This document shows positions 18,714 through 27,283 of a stretch of DNA of 64,000 bases, piece by piece. The position numbers and the translations under genes are program-made. Location of the stretch: positions 124,001-188,000 of the forward strand of contig NZ_VLLF01000007.1 of NCBI RefSeq assembly GCF_007830545.1, given 5' to 3'. The notes below the pieces were generated by a model that worked only from the letters and a program-made list of their open reading frames with translations, ran no database searches and was not told the origin of the DNA. Each line of letters opens with the position of its first letter. The first letter of the stretch is position 1. Source of the DNA: Roseibium hamelinense. Its GTDB lineage: Bacteria; Pseudomonadota; Alphaproteobacteria; Rhizobiales; Stappiaceae.

Positions 18714-19316
18714 ATGGCAAATGGTGCGGAGGCAATCTACATCGTCGATGATGACCCTGCTGTACGGGACGCCTTGTCCGTAGTCTTCAATCTGGAAGGC
18801 TTTGAGGTAGAGACGTTCTCCGACGGTGACACCTTTGTGCAGTCGGCCAGCAAGACGCATCCGGCCTGCGTTCTGCTCGACGTCCACATGCCGGGAAGAT
18901 CGGGCATCGAGATTTTGAAAGCGTTGAATGCCGAGCACTATCCAGCACCGATTTTCATTATTTCCGGGCAGGGCGACATTCCGATGGCCGTCGAAGCGAT
19001 CCGGAATGGTGCCTTCGATTTCATCGAAAAGCCGTTCGATGCCGAAGCTGTAGTCTCACGGATCAATGATGGCATTAGCGCCATGCGCAAATCGCAGTCC
19101 GATGAGCCGGGAGTGAGTTTTTCCGGCGCGGATCAGCTCACCAGGCGCGAGCGTGAAGTGTTGAGTGAAATAACCAATGGTGCATCGAACAAGGAAGCGG
19201 GCCGGACACTCGGCATCAGTCCGCGGACGGTTGAAGTGCATCGGGCCCGCATCATGGAAAAACTCGGCGCAAAGAACGCTGCAGATCTTGTCCGCATTGT
19301 TTTGGGAAGCAATTGA
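18714..19316 (+). CDS. fixJ: Response regulator FixJ
   Basis: The 200-residue protein has a receiver domain (IVDDDPAVRDAL, phosphoacceptor Asp56 in VLLDVHMPG, Lys in FIEKPFD) and a LuxR-type output domain (LTRREREVL, SPRTVEVHRARIMEKLG). Size and motifs match FixJ of the NarL/FixJ class, the transcription activator phosphorylated by FixL. The ATG at 18714 follows AGGGAGACGAG, a good ribosome site; an ATG at 18684 would add 10 residues. It starts 52 nt after fixL and is probably co-transcribed. The expected target in this organism is fixK, two genes downstream. Confidence 0.93.
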   Translation: MANGAEAIYIVDDDPAVRDALSVVFNLEGFEVETFSDGDTFVQSASKTHPACVLLDVHMPGRSGIEILKALNAEHYPAPIFIISGQGDIPMAVEAIRNGAFDFIEKPFDAEAVVSRINDGISAMRKSQSDEPGVSFSGADQLTRREREVLSEITNGASNKEAGRTLGISPRTVEVHRARIMEKLGAKNAADLVRIVLGSN

Positions 19317-19480
19317 AATGACCGGACCTGAGAAGCTGTGGTCCTGTGGTGTTTTGTCCAAAGGAATTGAAACCTGCAAAAGTAAGTAGTGAACCTGTGA
19401 CAGTGTTTGTGCGTACAGCAAAAGCTTAGCCGGTGGGTTAGGTTTGGGTGCCTTGGCGCTTCTTTCGGAAAGTACGGTCC

Positions 19481-19849
19481 TTGTTCATTCACATCATCGA
19501 AGATGATTACGCAGTCGCGGATTCGCTTGCATTGCTCCTCGAGGACTTTGGCCACGAGGTAAAGTGTTATCCGGACGCGGAAACTTTTTTCGAGCAAGGC
19601 CCTCCGAATGCCGAAGACTGCGTGGTTGTCGATATCGGCCTTCCCGGCGTGACCGGTGACGAAGTCATCAATTGGTTGCGCGGGCTGGCAACGCCGCCAG
19701 GCATCATGGTCATGTCCGGCAAGTCCAAAACGCTTCTTGAACGAAGCAAGCTGGATCTAAAATCGCTGACTGTATTGCGCAAACCCCTTTCCATGCGGGC
19801 GATCGCCGAGCATTTCGGTCCTTCTGAAGCCACTGCTGCCTACCCCTGA
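19481..19849 (+). CDS. Stand-alone receiver-domain protein between fixJ and fixK
   Basis: The product (122 residues from TTG 19481) is a single receiver domain: acidic pair EDD (residues 7-9), phosphoacceptor Asp51 in VVVDIGLPG, the Ser in MVMSGKS, and Lys-Pro in VLRKPL. No output domain is present. A GGAA stretch lies 10 nt before the TTG; a GTG at 19448 is the other candidate, adding 11 residues. Its place between fixJ and fixK suggests a modulator of the FixLJ phosphorelay, for example a phosphate sink or competitor. This is inference; I know of similar small receivers in rhizobial fix clusters but cannot name this one. Confidence 0.82.
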   Translation: MFIHIIEDDYAVADSLALLLEDFGHEVKCYPDAETFFEQGPPNAEDCVVVDIGLPGVTGDEVINWLRGLATPPGIMVMSGKSKTLLERSKLDLKSLTVLRKPLSMRAIAEHFGPSEATAAYP

Positions 19850-19903
19850 TTGGTATGCGGCAGATTGTCTAGGTAGTTGACCTTACGCATTCGACCGAAT
19901 TTC

Positions 19904-19917
19904 TTGATTTAAATCAG
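19904..19917 (+). promoter_or_regulatory. FNR/FixK box upstream of fixK
   Basis: TTGATTTAAATCAG matches the anaerobox TTGAT-N4-ATCAA at 9 of 10 defined bases. Its centre is about 154 nt upstream of the fixK ATG. The site suggests that fixK is auto-regulated, or controlled by another Crp/Fnr protein, in addition to FixJ. Confidence 0.8.
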
Positions 19918-20064
19918 GCCTCTACGGTAAAGAGCATAGGCGTTGGCAAGTCGGACGGGACTTGCCGGTCACGCAAGGAACAGCTGGACGGGCTTCCCCT
20001 TGCGGCAGGCACACGAGAGCCGGGTGCTGCGACAGCCTTATGCGATTTACTTTTGGAGGGGCTT

Positions 20065-20775
20065 ATGGCTTACATTACTTACCCAGCTGCAGGCGACGCG
20101 AAAACGCCTGCGAACCCGGCAGCCAACCAACTTTCCTTGCGCGGATCATTCGCCGAATTTGGCGCTAAGGCACAGGTCTTCGGCGCTCACGATGTCATTT
20201 TCTATGAAGGGGATCCCGCAAAACGGCTTTACGAGCTGGCGCAGGGAACCGTCATGCTGTTCAAGCTGCTTCCGGATGGCCGGCGGCAGGTTGTCGAAGT
20301 GTTGCGTCCAGGCGATATTTTCGGGCTGGCAAATCAAAATGAGCATGAATGTACAGCTGAAACCCTGACAGGGGCCCACGTGCATGAAATTGATCTCAAG
20401 CAGATAGAAGGGTCTCCAGATCTGCAACGCAAGCTGACGAAATGCTTGATGGCGCAGATGCAAGTTCTGCATGAGCATGCTGTGCTTCTTGGGCGCAAGT
20501 CAGCGGTAGAGCGTGTGGCCAGCTTCCTTATGTATCTGGTGCCAGAACGCGGTGGTGTTGGCTGCCCTGGCCCGTCTGACGAAGAAAATGACGGCTACGA
20601 CCTTCATCTCACCATGACCCGTCAAGAGATTGCGGATTACCTCGGGCTGACAATCGAGACTGTCAGCCGTGTCGTGTCGGATCTCAAGCGCCGCGGGATC
20701 ATCCGGATTGATCGTGCGGACCGCATTCACCTGACGAAGGTTTGCCGCTTGTGCCAGATGACCGGAATTCACTGA
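20065..20775 (+). CDS. fixK: Crp/Fnr-family transcription regulator FixK
   Basis: The 236-residue protein has an N-terminal cyclic-nucleotide-binding-type beta-roll (HDVIFYEGDPAKRLYELAQGTVMLFK, RRQVVEVLRPGDIFGL) and a C-terminal winged helix-turn-helix (LTMTRQEIADYLGLTIETVSRVVSDLKRRGII). The recognition helix carries the ETVSR signature that reads TTGAT half-sites. The N-terminal Cys cluster of oxygen-sensing Fnr is absent, so oxygen sensing must come from FixLJ. This places it in the FixK class. The ATG at 20065 has GGAGGGG 5 nt upstream and is preferred over 20053. Predicted targets with a box in this window are hemN, ccoN and fixK itself. Confidence 0.9.
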   Translation: MAYITYPAAGDAKTPANPAANQLSLRGSFAEFGAKAQVFGAHDVIFYEGDPAKRLYELAQGTVMLFKLLPDGRRQVVEVLRPGDIFGLANQNEHECTAETLTGAHVHEIDLKQIEGSPDLQRKLTKCLMAQMQVLHEHAVLLGRKSAVERVASFLMYLVPERGGVGCPGPSDEENDGYDLHLTMTRQEIADYLGLTIETVSRVVSDLKRRGIIRIDRADRIHLTKVCRLCQMTGIH

Positions 20776-20808
20776 TCGGGCAGCCTTAGACTTAACTCCC
20801 GAAGACTT

Positions 20809-20833
20809 GGCCGGACTTGTTCCGGCCTTTTTC
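20809..20833 (+). terminator. Rho-independent terminator after fixK
   Basis: A 7-bp perfect stem, GGCCGGA/TCCGGCC with a 5-nt loop, is followed by TTTTTCTTTTT. The U-tract lies on the plus-strand side, so it ends fixK transcription; hemN converges from the other side. Confidence 0.92.
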
Positions 20834-20862
20834 TTTTTGTTCTTGCAGAGAGACCAGCGTAA

Positions 20863-22251
20863 TCAAACCGCCAGCGAATGGCGCGCTTTTGGACCGCGCA
20901 TTGCATCATTCAGATAGGCATCAAACGCTGCTGCCGCCAATCTCACATATGGTTGGCCGAACTCCGTCACCTCGACGATGGGAGCTTTGTCCGCGCTGCC
21001 GGACAATTTGACGATGCCGTCCCTCACGAGCTCTTCCAGAAGTGCAAGGGATCCGTCCAGCATGTGGGGCGCCACAGAGAACTGGTGACACACAGCCTGA
21101 AGATCGCACCGGTAGTCGGTCATGATCATTTCAATGATCCGGCCGCGCAGTCGGTCGTCGGTAGAAAGCGCAAGACCTTTTGAAACCGGAAGCTGTCCCG
21201 CAAGGATAGCCCGCTCCCAGTGGCGGACATCGGCAATGTTCTGGATGTACCCCTGGTCGAGGCGGCCGATTGAGGAAACGCCAAGACCGACAAGCTGCTC
21301 GCCATTGTCTGTTGTGTAGCCCTGGAAATTCCGTTTCAGGGCGCGGTTCTGAAGCGCGATCGCCATACTGTCTTCCGGTTTGGCAAAGTGATCGAGGCCG
21401 ATCGCAACATATCCGCCCTCTATGAGGGCTTCGCGAGCGAGATTTGCAAGTTCCAGCCGGCGTTCCGAATCGGGAAGGCGGCTTTCGTCTATCAGCCGCT
21501 GGTGTTTGCGCATCCAGGGGACATGAGCGTAGCCAAACAAGGCGATTCGGCTTGGTGCCAGATCCAGTGTCTTGTTGACCGTGTCGCGGATGGTGTCTGG
21601 TGTTTGTTCCGGCAGTCCGTACATCAGATCGAAATTCAAGGCGCGGAGTCCGGCGGATCTCAAGTAACTGGTTGCATCGCGCACGGTCTCATAGGGTTGA
21701 ACCCGGCCGATCGCCTCCTGTACGGCGGGATCGAAATCCTGAATCCCCAGACTTGCCCGGTTTACGCCCATGGTGGCCAGTGTTTGTGCGAGAGATCCGG
21801 TCACAAATCTTGGGTCCAGCTCGATCGCATGTTCGAGGTCGTCTGCGAAAGTGAACGACACTCGGAGCAGGCCCGTCAGGTCCAGAAGGCTCTGTTCCGG
21901 CAAAAGGCTGGGCGTGCCGCCGCCCCAGTGAATGTGCTTGACCGGGCCGGCTTGTTCGAGATGACTTGCGACCAGCTCGATCTCCGATCCAAGGGTGCGC
22001 GCATACGCAACAAGCGGTGCCTCCTTGCGCGTTGCCTTTGTGTGGCAGCCGCAATAATGGCAGATGTCCCGGCAATAGGGGACATGAAGATAGAGCGAAA
22101 GCGTATCCTGAGGCCCGAGCCTTTCAAGCCATTGCCCATAGACGTCGCTGCCGACACCGTCATGAAAATGCGGCGCGGTCGGATAGCTGGTGTAACGCGG
22201 AACGCTCCGCATGGCATAGGAAAGGTCTGGCTGTGTCATGAGGGACACCAT
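20863..22251 (-). CDS. hemN: Oxygen-independent coproporphyrinogen III oxidase HemN
   Basis: The 462-residue protein is a radical-SAM enzyme with the HemN-type cluster motif HVPYCRDICHYCGC (Cys-x3-Cys-x2-Cys plus the adjoining Cys), the PRYTSYPTAPHF substrate-site segment, GGGTPSLL, and the characteristic MYGLPEQT and RLDQGYIQN-type motifs. It converts coproporphyrinogen III to protoporphyrinogen IX without oxygen, giving haem for the cbb3 oxidase under low oxygen. An FNR/FixK box lies only 24 nt upstream of the first ATG. The start may be 22251 or the ATG at 22239; neither has a strong ribosome site. The neighbours are fixK, which it converges on, and an AbrB-type gene, which it diverges from. 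Confidence 0.93.
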   Translation of the reverse strand: MVSLMTQPDLSYAMRSVPRYTSYPTAPHFHDGVGSDVYGQWLERLGPQDTLSLYLHVPYCRDICHYCGCHTKATRKEAPLVAYARTLGSEIELVASHLEQAGPVKHIHWGGGTPSLLPEQSLLDLTGLLRVSFTFADDLEHAIELDPRFVTGSLAQTLATMGVNRASLGIQDFDPAVQEAIGRVQPYETVRDATSYLRSAGLRALNFDLMYGLPEQTPDTIRDTVNKTLDLAPSRIALFGYAHVPWMRKHQRLIDESRLPDSERRLELANLAREALIEGGYVAIGLDHFAKPEDSMAIALQNRALKRNFQGYTTDNGEQLVGLGVSSIGRLDQGYIQNIADVRHWERAILAGQLPVSKGLALSTDDRLRGRIIEMIMTDYRCDLQAVCHQFSVAPHMLDGSLALLEELVRDGIVKLSGSADKAPIVEVTEFGQPYVRLAAAAFDAYLNDAMRGPKARHSLAV

Positions 22252-22274
22252 TTACCGTTCCGGGCGGAGCCGCC

Positions 22275-22288
22275 TTGATTTCGCTCAA
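22275..22288 (-). promoter_or_regulatory. FNR/FixK box upstream of hemN
   Basis: TTGATTTCGCTCAA matches TTGAT-N4-ATCAA at 9 of 10 defined bases. It lies between hemN and the divergent AbrB-type gene. It is very near the hemN start (24 nt from the ATG at 22251, 36 nt from the ATG at 22239). Confidence 0.75.
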
Positions 22289-22370
22289 GGCATTGATCGG
22301 CCCATGGTCCGCTGGCGTTGTTTACCGGCCTGAGCGATGCCGGCGGCCGAACATGGATGCAGGCGCATAT

Positions 22371-22389
22371 ATTGATTCAACTAATCAAT
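22371..22389. promoter_or_regulatory. Palindrome upstream of the AbrB-type gene (possible operator)
   Basis: The arms ATTGATT and AATCAAT flank CAACT. The half-sites resemble anaerobox halves but the 5-nt spacing within TTGATT/AATCAA differs from the 4-nt spacer of FNR/FixK boxes. It lies about 60 nt before the AbrB-type start, in a position where a regulator could act on that gene or on hemN. Confidence 0.4.
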
Positions 22390-22448
22390 CATGACGGGTA
22401 TGGAAAAGCGCATTAGAGCAGCACCATTCATTGCGACAGGAGTTGCTC

Positions 22449-23516
22449 ATGTTGTTACATCGTTTGTTTCGTAGATTTCACCCGGATAGCGCAATGACGG
22501 AATCGAGCCATTTCCTCTTTACCTGCCTGGTCGGCCTTGGCGGCGGCTATCTGGCACATCTTCTTCATCTGCCGGCTGCGTGGCTGTCTGGAGCGATGGT
22601 TGCTGTGGCCATGACCGCACTGCTTGCCGGTCCTGTACATATGCCGAACCGGGTGCGCGATGCTGCTTTTTACCTTATGGGTCTCACCATGGGGGCTGGG
22701 GTTCAGCCTGAAGTGGTCAATCGGATCCACGAATGGCCGGTGTCCATGGCCGGCCTGATCATTGTCGTCGTTTCAATCACCACCGCAGGATTTCTCGTGT
22801 TGCGCTTCCTTGCTGGCTGGAAATCCGAAACCGCGTTCTTTGGAGCGATCCCCGGAACCTTGTCTTATGTCCTTGCGCTGGCATCCGAACGCAATGCTGA
22901 CCTTCCGCGGATAGCAGCGTCCCAGTCGCTACGGCTGTTTGTCCTCGTTGCTCTCTTGCCGCTGGTGCTGACCAACGGGATGACAGGCGATTTGGAAGGC
23001 TTGAACCGCATCGTGCAAGGATCTTTTGCGGAATTGATGTTGGGGGCGGTCCTTTGTTTCGCTGCCAGTTGGGTGGCAGTGATGCTGAAGATCCCCGGCG
23101 CCTGGATGACAGGTGCGTTCTTCATGAGTGCCTTCTTAAATGCATCCGGTTTGATGACACTATCACTCCCGGGGCCAATGCTGATTGGCTGTTACGTTAT
23201 TCTGGGCGCGATGATCGGCTGCCGCTTCTCCGAAATGTCGCTTGGCCTGTTCCTCAACCTGATCTGGGGATCCCTTGCCGCCTTTGCGGCCGGCTTCGCG
23301 ATCGCTGCTGCCGGCGCTTGGTGCACAGCCTCAATCCTTGATCTGCCGTTTGGTCAGGTTCTCCTAGCATATGCTCCGGGCGGACTAGAGGTCATGACCT
23401 TGCTGGCTTTCATTATGGAGCTTGATCCTGCTTTTGTGGCTGCACATCAATTGGTGCGGTTTATCGGCATGGTGCTCATTCTGCCGGCCGCAACGGTCTT
23501 GCTTTTCCGCAAATAA
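22449..23516 (+). CDS. AbrB-family integral membrane protein (putative transporter)
   Basis: The 355-residue protein has roughly ten hydrophobic helices and two internally similar halves, each with a GAW/PAAWLSGAMV or PGAWMTGAFFMSA element. This is the architecture of the AbrB family (also called putative ammonia monooxygenase in older annotation). The family name is shared with, but unrelated to, the Bacillus AbrB regulator. The transported compound is unknown. The ATG at 22449 has ACAGGAG upstream with 6-nt spacing. It diverges from hemN and precedes the cbb3 oxidase operon; whether it joins the low-oxygen regulon is unproven. Confidence 0.85.
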   Translation: MLLHRLFRRFHPDSAMTESSHFLFTCLVGLGGGYLAHLLHLPAAWLSGAMVAVAMTALLAGPVHMPNRVRDAAFYLMGLTMGAGVQPEVVNRIHEWPVSMAGLIIVVVSITTAGFLVLRFLAGWKSETAFFGAIPGTLSYVLALASERNADLPRIAASQSLRLFVLVALLPLVLTNGMTGDLEGLNRIVQGSFAELMLGAVLCFAASWVAVMLKIPGAWMTGAFFMSAFLNASGLMTLSLPGPMLIGCYVILGAMIGCRFSEMSLGLFLNLIWGSLAAFAAGFAIAAAGAWCTASILDLPFGQVLLAYAPGGLEVMTLLAFIMELDPAFVAAHQLVRFIGMVLILPAATVLLFRK

Positions 23517-23597
23517 GCCGGATCGGAACGCCGGAAACGGCTGGCTGCGCCAAATCGCCTCATTTGACGGGTCTGACTGGGCCGTAGACAGACGCCT

Positions 23598-23633
23598 GGC
23601 CACATTTTTTCCAATTTTGACAAAAATGTGGCC
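23598..23633. repeat. Perfect 12-bp inverted repeat between the AbrB-type gene and ccoN
   Basis: GGCCACATTTTT and AAAAATGTGGCC flank a 12-nt spacer. No U-run follows the right arm, so it is not a classical terminator for the plus strand. It ends 39 nt before the ccoN FNR/FixK box, and could be a transcript hairpin or an operator. Confidence 0.75.
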
Positions 23634-23672
23634 CGGTTCTACCGACCATTTCCGTGGAAGCGGCCAACCTGC

Positions 23673-23686
23673 TTGATTTGGATCAA
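23673..23686 (+). promoter_or_regulatory. FNR/FixK box upstream of ccoN
   Basis: TTGATTTGGATCAA is a perfect match to TTGAT-N4-ATCAA. Its centre is 87 nt upstream of the ccoN ATG, so an activator at -41.5 would give a transcript start near 23721 and a leader of about 45 nt. Confidence 0.88.
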
Positions 23687-23766
23687 CGCCGCCGCGCGCC
23701 CGTCATGCGCATGGTCCCGTCTATCGTTGGCACCTTGTAACGATTTTCAAGACTGGGGCGCTAAAA

Positions 23767-25422
23767 ATGGCACAGAATAAGGCCGGGATGGTATCGCTCG
23801 AGGAAGGCGGCTTCGCTTTCTTCCTCGTGCTGCTGGCATTCGCCTGCCTCATCATCGCAGGCAAAACATTCGATCAAGTCATGGCATTTCACGCAATGAT
23901 CGGCGCGGTACTCGCCGGTGCATGTGTGTTTGTTATCTTTAAAAACTACTTCAACGACGGCGGAATGCCGATTCCGCAGGAGATTGGGGGCAAGCCGAAT
24001 TACAATATGGGGCCGATCAAGTTTGGATCGGTTGCCGCCATGTTCTGGGGCATCGCCGGCTTTACGGTCGGGCTGATTATCGCCCTGCAACTGGCTTATC
24101 CGGCGCTCAATTTCGACCTTCCATGGACCAATTTCGGACGCTTGCGCCCCTTGCACACCTCCGCGGTGATTTTTGCGTTTGGCGGCAACGTTTTGCTGGC
24201 GACTTCTATGTATGTCGTGCAACGCACGTGCCGCGCGCGTATGCCCGGAAAGATCCTGCCTTGGTTTGTTATCATTGGCTACAACGTCTTTATCTTGATT
24301 GCCGGCACCGGTTACTTGCTTGGCGCCACACAGGGTAAGGAGTACGCGGAACCGGAGTGGTATGCCGATCTTTGGCTCACCGTTGTCTGGGTTGCGTATT
24401 TGCTGCTCTTCCTAGGCACGATTTGGAGGCGGAAAGAACCGCACATTTATGTCGCGAACTGGTTCTACCTGGCGTTCATCGTCACCATCGCGATGCTCCA
24501 CATCACGAACAACTTGACCATTCCGGTATCGATTTATTCGACACAGTCCGTAATCGTTTGGTCTGGTGTTCAAGATGCCATGGTTCAGTGGTGGTACGGC
24601 CACAATGCGGTGGGCTTCTTCCTGACCGCGGGCTTCCTGGCCATCATGTACTACTTCATCCCGAAGCGGGCTGAGCGGCCGGTCTATTCCTACCGCCTGT
24701 CGATCGTTCACTTCTGGGCGCTGATCTTCATCTACATCTGGGCCGGGCCGCACCACCTGCACTACACTGCCCTGCCGCAATGGGCCTCGACCCTCGGCGC
24801 GACTTTCTCGATCATTCTGTGGATGCCGTCCTGGGGTGGCATGATCAACGGCCTGATGACACTGTCTGGGGCCTGGGATAAGCTGCGGACCGATCCGGTT
24901 CTGCGGATGATGGTTGTGTCGGTGGCCTTCTACGGCATGTCGACCTTCGAAGGGCCGCTGATGTCGCTTCGCGCGGTCAACTCGCTGTCGCACTACACCG
25001 ACTGGACCATTGGTCACGTCCATTCCGGTGCGCTGGGCTGGGTTGGTTACATCTCCTTTGGAGCGCTGTATTGCCTGATCCCGTGGCTTTGGAACAAGAA
25101 GGGCCTGTACTCGCTAAAGCTGGTGAACTGGCACTTCTGGCTCTCCACACTCGGCATCGTTCTTTACATCACAGCCATGTGGGTGTCGGGGATCATGCAG
25201 GGTCTGATGTGGCGTGCATACGATCAGCTGGGCTTCCTGGAATACTCCTTCGTGGAAACAGTGGAAGCAATGCATCCGTTCTACGTGATCCGGGCTTTGG
25301 GTGGCGCACTGTTCGTCGTCGGCGCTCTGATCATGGCCTACAATCTCTGGATGACGGTTCGTCACGGCGAGGCTGAAGAAGCCGAAGCTGCACCGACCGG
25401 CTCCCTGGCCGCAGCCGAATAA
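23767..25422 (+). CDS. ccoN: Cytochrome cbb3 oxidase catalytic subunit CcoN
   Basis: The 551-residue protein is the haem-copper oxidase subunit I of the cbb3 type, with about 12 to 14 membrane helices. Typical segments are [15 protein letters not shown] (low-spin haem His), [14 protein letters not shown] (Cu-B/Tyr-His region), [15 protein letters not shown] (Cu-B His pair) and [21 protein letters not shown] (haem ligands). The enzyme reduces oxygen with high affinity and pumps protons in the inner membrane. It is first in the ccoNOQP operon, behind a perfect FNR/FixK box, so it should be expressed under low oxygen. Confidence 0.97.
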   Translation: MAQNKAGMVSLEEGGFAFFLVLLAFACLIIAGKTFDQVMAFHAMIGAVLAGACVFVIFKNYFNDGGMPIPQEIGGKPNYNMGPIKFGSVAAMFWGIAGFTVGLIIALQLAYPALNFDLPWTNFGRLRPLHTSAVIFAFGGNVLLATSMYVVQRTCRARMPGKILPWFVIIGYNVFILIAGTGYLLGATQGKEYAEPEWYADLWLTVVWVAYLLLFLGTIWRRKEPHIYVANWFYLAFIVTIAMLHITNNLTIPVSIYSTQSVIVWSGVQDAMVQWWYGHNAVGFFLTAGFLAIMYYFIPKRAERPVYSYRLSIVHFWALIFIYIWAGPHHLHYTALPQWASTLGATFSIILWMPSWGGMINGLMTLSGAWDKLRTDPVLRMMVVSVAFYGMSTFEGPLMSLRAVNSLSHYTDWTIGHVHSGALGWVGYISFGALYCLIPWLWNKKGLYSLKLVNWHFWLSTLGIVLYITAMWVSGIMQGLMWRAYDQLGFLEYSFVETVEAMHPFYVIRALGGALFVVGALIMAYNLWMTVRHGEAEEAEAAPTGSLAAAE

Positions 25423-25434
25423 GGGGAGACTGAC

Positions 25435-26169
25435 ATGTCTGTTTGGTCAAAACACCAGATCTTTGAGAAGAACTCTTTCATTCTACTCATCGGGATCCTC
25501 GTGATGGTCTCCATTGGCGGCCTGGTCGAGATTGCACCGCTCTTTTATCTAAAGAGCACGATTGAAAAGACAGAGGGAATGCGCCCCTATACGCCTCTCG
25601 AACTGGCGGGCCGTGAAATCTATGTGCGGGAGGGCTGTTACACCTGCCACTCGCAGATGATCCGCCCGATGCGGGACGAGCTGGAGCGGTATGGCCATTT
25701 CTCGCTGGCAGCCGAGTCGATGTACGACCACCCCTTCCAGTGGGGGTCGAAACGTACAGGCCCGGATCTGGCGCGTGTTGGCGGCAAGTATTCGGACGCC
25801 TGGCATGTCGAGCATCTGGAAAACCCGCGCTCGCTGGTTCCGGCCTCCATCATGCCCGGTTATCCGTTCCTGACGGAAACACCGCTGGATACACGGGATA
25901 TCGGTAATCTGTTGAAGGCCAATGTCATCGTGGGCGTTCCATACACGGAAGCGCAACTCGATGCCGCCAATATGGATATCCGGGCGCAGGCGATGCCAGA
26001 CACAGATGCCGCCTATGAGTTCGAGGAGCGCTGGCCAAACGCTATCGTGCGCGACTTCGACGGAAACCCCGTACAGGTCTCGGAGATGGACGCATTGGTC
26101 GCCTATTTGCAGATGCTGGGCACTCTCGTCGACTTCTCGATCTATGACGACAAGGCAAATCTGAGGTGA
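25435..26169 (+). CDS. ccoO: Cytochrome cbb3 oxidase monohaem subunit CcoO
   Basis: The 244-residue protein has one N-terminal membrane helix ([21 protein letters not shown]) and a periplasmic cytochrome c domain with one haem motif, CYTCHS, at about residues 64-69. It starts 12 nt after ccoN with GGGGAGACTGAC upstream. The distal Met ligand is probably in the SIMPGYPFL segment. The subunit passes electrons to CcoN. Confidence 0.97.
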   Translation: MSVWSKHQIFEKNSFILLIGILVMVSIGGLVEIAPLFYLKSTIEKTEGMRPYTPLELAGREIYVREGCYTCHSQMIRPMRDELERYGHFSLAAESMYDHPFQWGSKRTGPDLARVGGKYSDAWHVEHLENPRSLVPASIMPGYPFLTETPLDTRDIGNLLKANVIVGVPYTEAQLDAANMDIRAQAMPDTDAAYEFEERWPNAIVRDFDGNPVQVSEMDALVAYLQMLGTLVDFSIYDDKANLR

Positions 26170-26173
26170 TGTG

Positions 26174-26329
26174 ATGAACGAGACTTATACCGCCGTAGCG
26201 GGCTTCGCACAAACCTGGGGCCTTCTCTACTTCGTAATCCTGTTTGCCATCGTCGTGGCCTACGCCTTGTGGCCCAAAAACCGCAAGTCCTTCGACGATG
26301 CCGCACAAATCCCCTTGCGGGAGGATTGA
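26174..26329 (+). CDS. ccoQ: Cytochrome cbb3 oxidase small subunit CcoQ
   Basis: A short frame of 51 residues lies between ccoO and ccoP, starting 4 nt after the ccoO stop. It has a single membrane helix (WGLLYFVILFAIVVAYALW) and a basic-then-acidic tail (PKNRKSFDDAAQIPLRED). Size, position and helix fit CcoQ/FixQ, which stabilises the complex. Confidence 0.92.
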   Translation: MNETYTAVAGFAQTWGLLYFVILFAIVVAYALWPKNRKSFDDAAQIPLRED

Positions 26330-26332
26330 ACC

Positions 26333-27205
26333 ATGGCAGATACGCACAACAAGGAAGTTGATCAGATCTCGGGTGTCGAGACCACTGGTCATGAATGGGA
26401 CGGGTTGAAGGAACTCAACAACCCTCTGCCGAAATGGTGGCTCTATCTGTTCTACGCGACCATCGTTTGGGCCGTAATCTATTGGGTGCTCTATCCCTCC
26501 TGGCCACTGGTAAGCAGTTACACCACCGGAATTCTGGGGGACAGCCAGCGCGCTGATGCGCTTGCCGCTTATGATGAAGGCGTTGCCGGCCGTTCGGAGT
26601 TTGCCGACAAAATCAATGCAGCCTCTTTGGAAGAGGTGAGCTCAGATCCAGAACTCCGGCAGTTTGCCATGGCGGCCGGGCAGGCGGCATTTGGCGACAA
26701 TTGCGCACCCTGCCACGGGGCCGGCGGCAACGGTTTCGAGGGATATCCGAACCTGCAGGATGACACCTGGCTTTGGGGCGGTACGCTTGAGGACATTCAC
26801 TACACGCTGTTGCACGGCATTCGGGTCGACAACGATGAAGCGCGTTTTGGGAATATGCCCGCCTACGGCGATATCTTCTCGAATGAAGAGATCGAACAGG
26901 TTGCGAACTATGTCGGGTCTGAGGTCGGTCTGGAGCCCAAAGCCGGTGTCGATCTGGCCGCGGGCAAGGAGCTTTACCTGGACAATTGTGCAGCGTGTCA
27001 CGGGGACGATTTGAACGGCATGACGGATGTCGGTGCACCGAACCTGAATTCCGCCAACTATCTCTATGGCAAGTCGATTGACCAGATTGCATCTCAGGTG
27101 AAAAACCCGCGCAACGGCGTCATGCCTGCCTGGCAGGATCGCCTGCAGCCTTCGACCATCAAGTCGCTGGCAGTTTACGTGCACTCTTTCGGTGGTGGCC
27201 AATAA
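26333..27205 (+). CDS. ccoP: Cytochrome cbb3 oxidase dihaem subunit CcoP
   Basis: The 290-residue protein has an N-terminal region with one helix (LYLFYATIVWAVIYWVLYP) and two cytochrome c domains with haem motifs CAPCHG (about residues 124-129) and CAACHG (about residues 219-224). Methionines in GNMPAYGD and GVMPAWQD are likely distal ligands. It starts 3 nt after ccoQ, with the GGGAGGATTGA ribosome site lying inside the end of ccoQ. It receives electrons from the bc1 complex via soluble or membrane cytochromes. Confidence 0.97.
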   Translation: MADTHNKEVDQISGVETTGHEWDGLKELNNPLPKWWLYLFYATIVWAVIYWVLYPSWPLVSSYTTGILGDSQRADALAAYDEGVAGRSEFADKINAASLEEVSSDPELRQFAMAAGQAAFGDNCAPCHGAGGNGFEGYPNLQDDTWLWGGTLEDIHYTLLHGIRVDNDEARFGNMPAYGDIFSNEEIEQVANYVGSEVGLEPKAGVDLAAGKELYLDNCAACHGDDLNGMTDVGAPNLNSANYLYGKSIDQIASQVKNPRNGVMPAWQDRLQPSTIKSLAVYVHSFGGGQ

Positions 27206-27283
27206 CCGGAAGAAGCGGACACCCTTTTACAGGGCGCAAAGCTGACTATTCGGCACGCGCATTAGGTGTTCTGCAAGATCAAA

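Noticed and set aside
27269..27282. Possible FNR/FixK box before ccoG (TTCTG-CAAG-ATCAA)
   Set aside because: Only the right half-site is intact; the left half matches 2 of 5 bases, so it is not a credible box.
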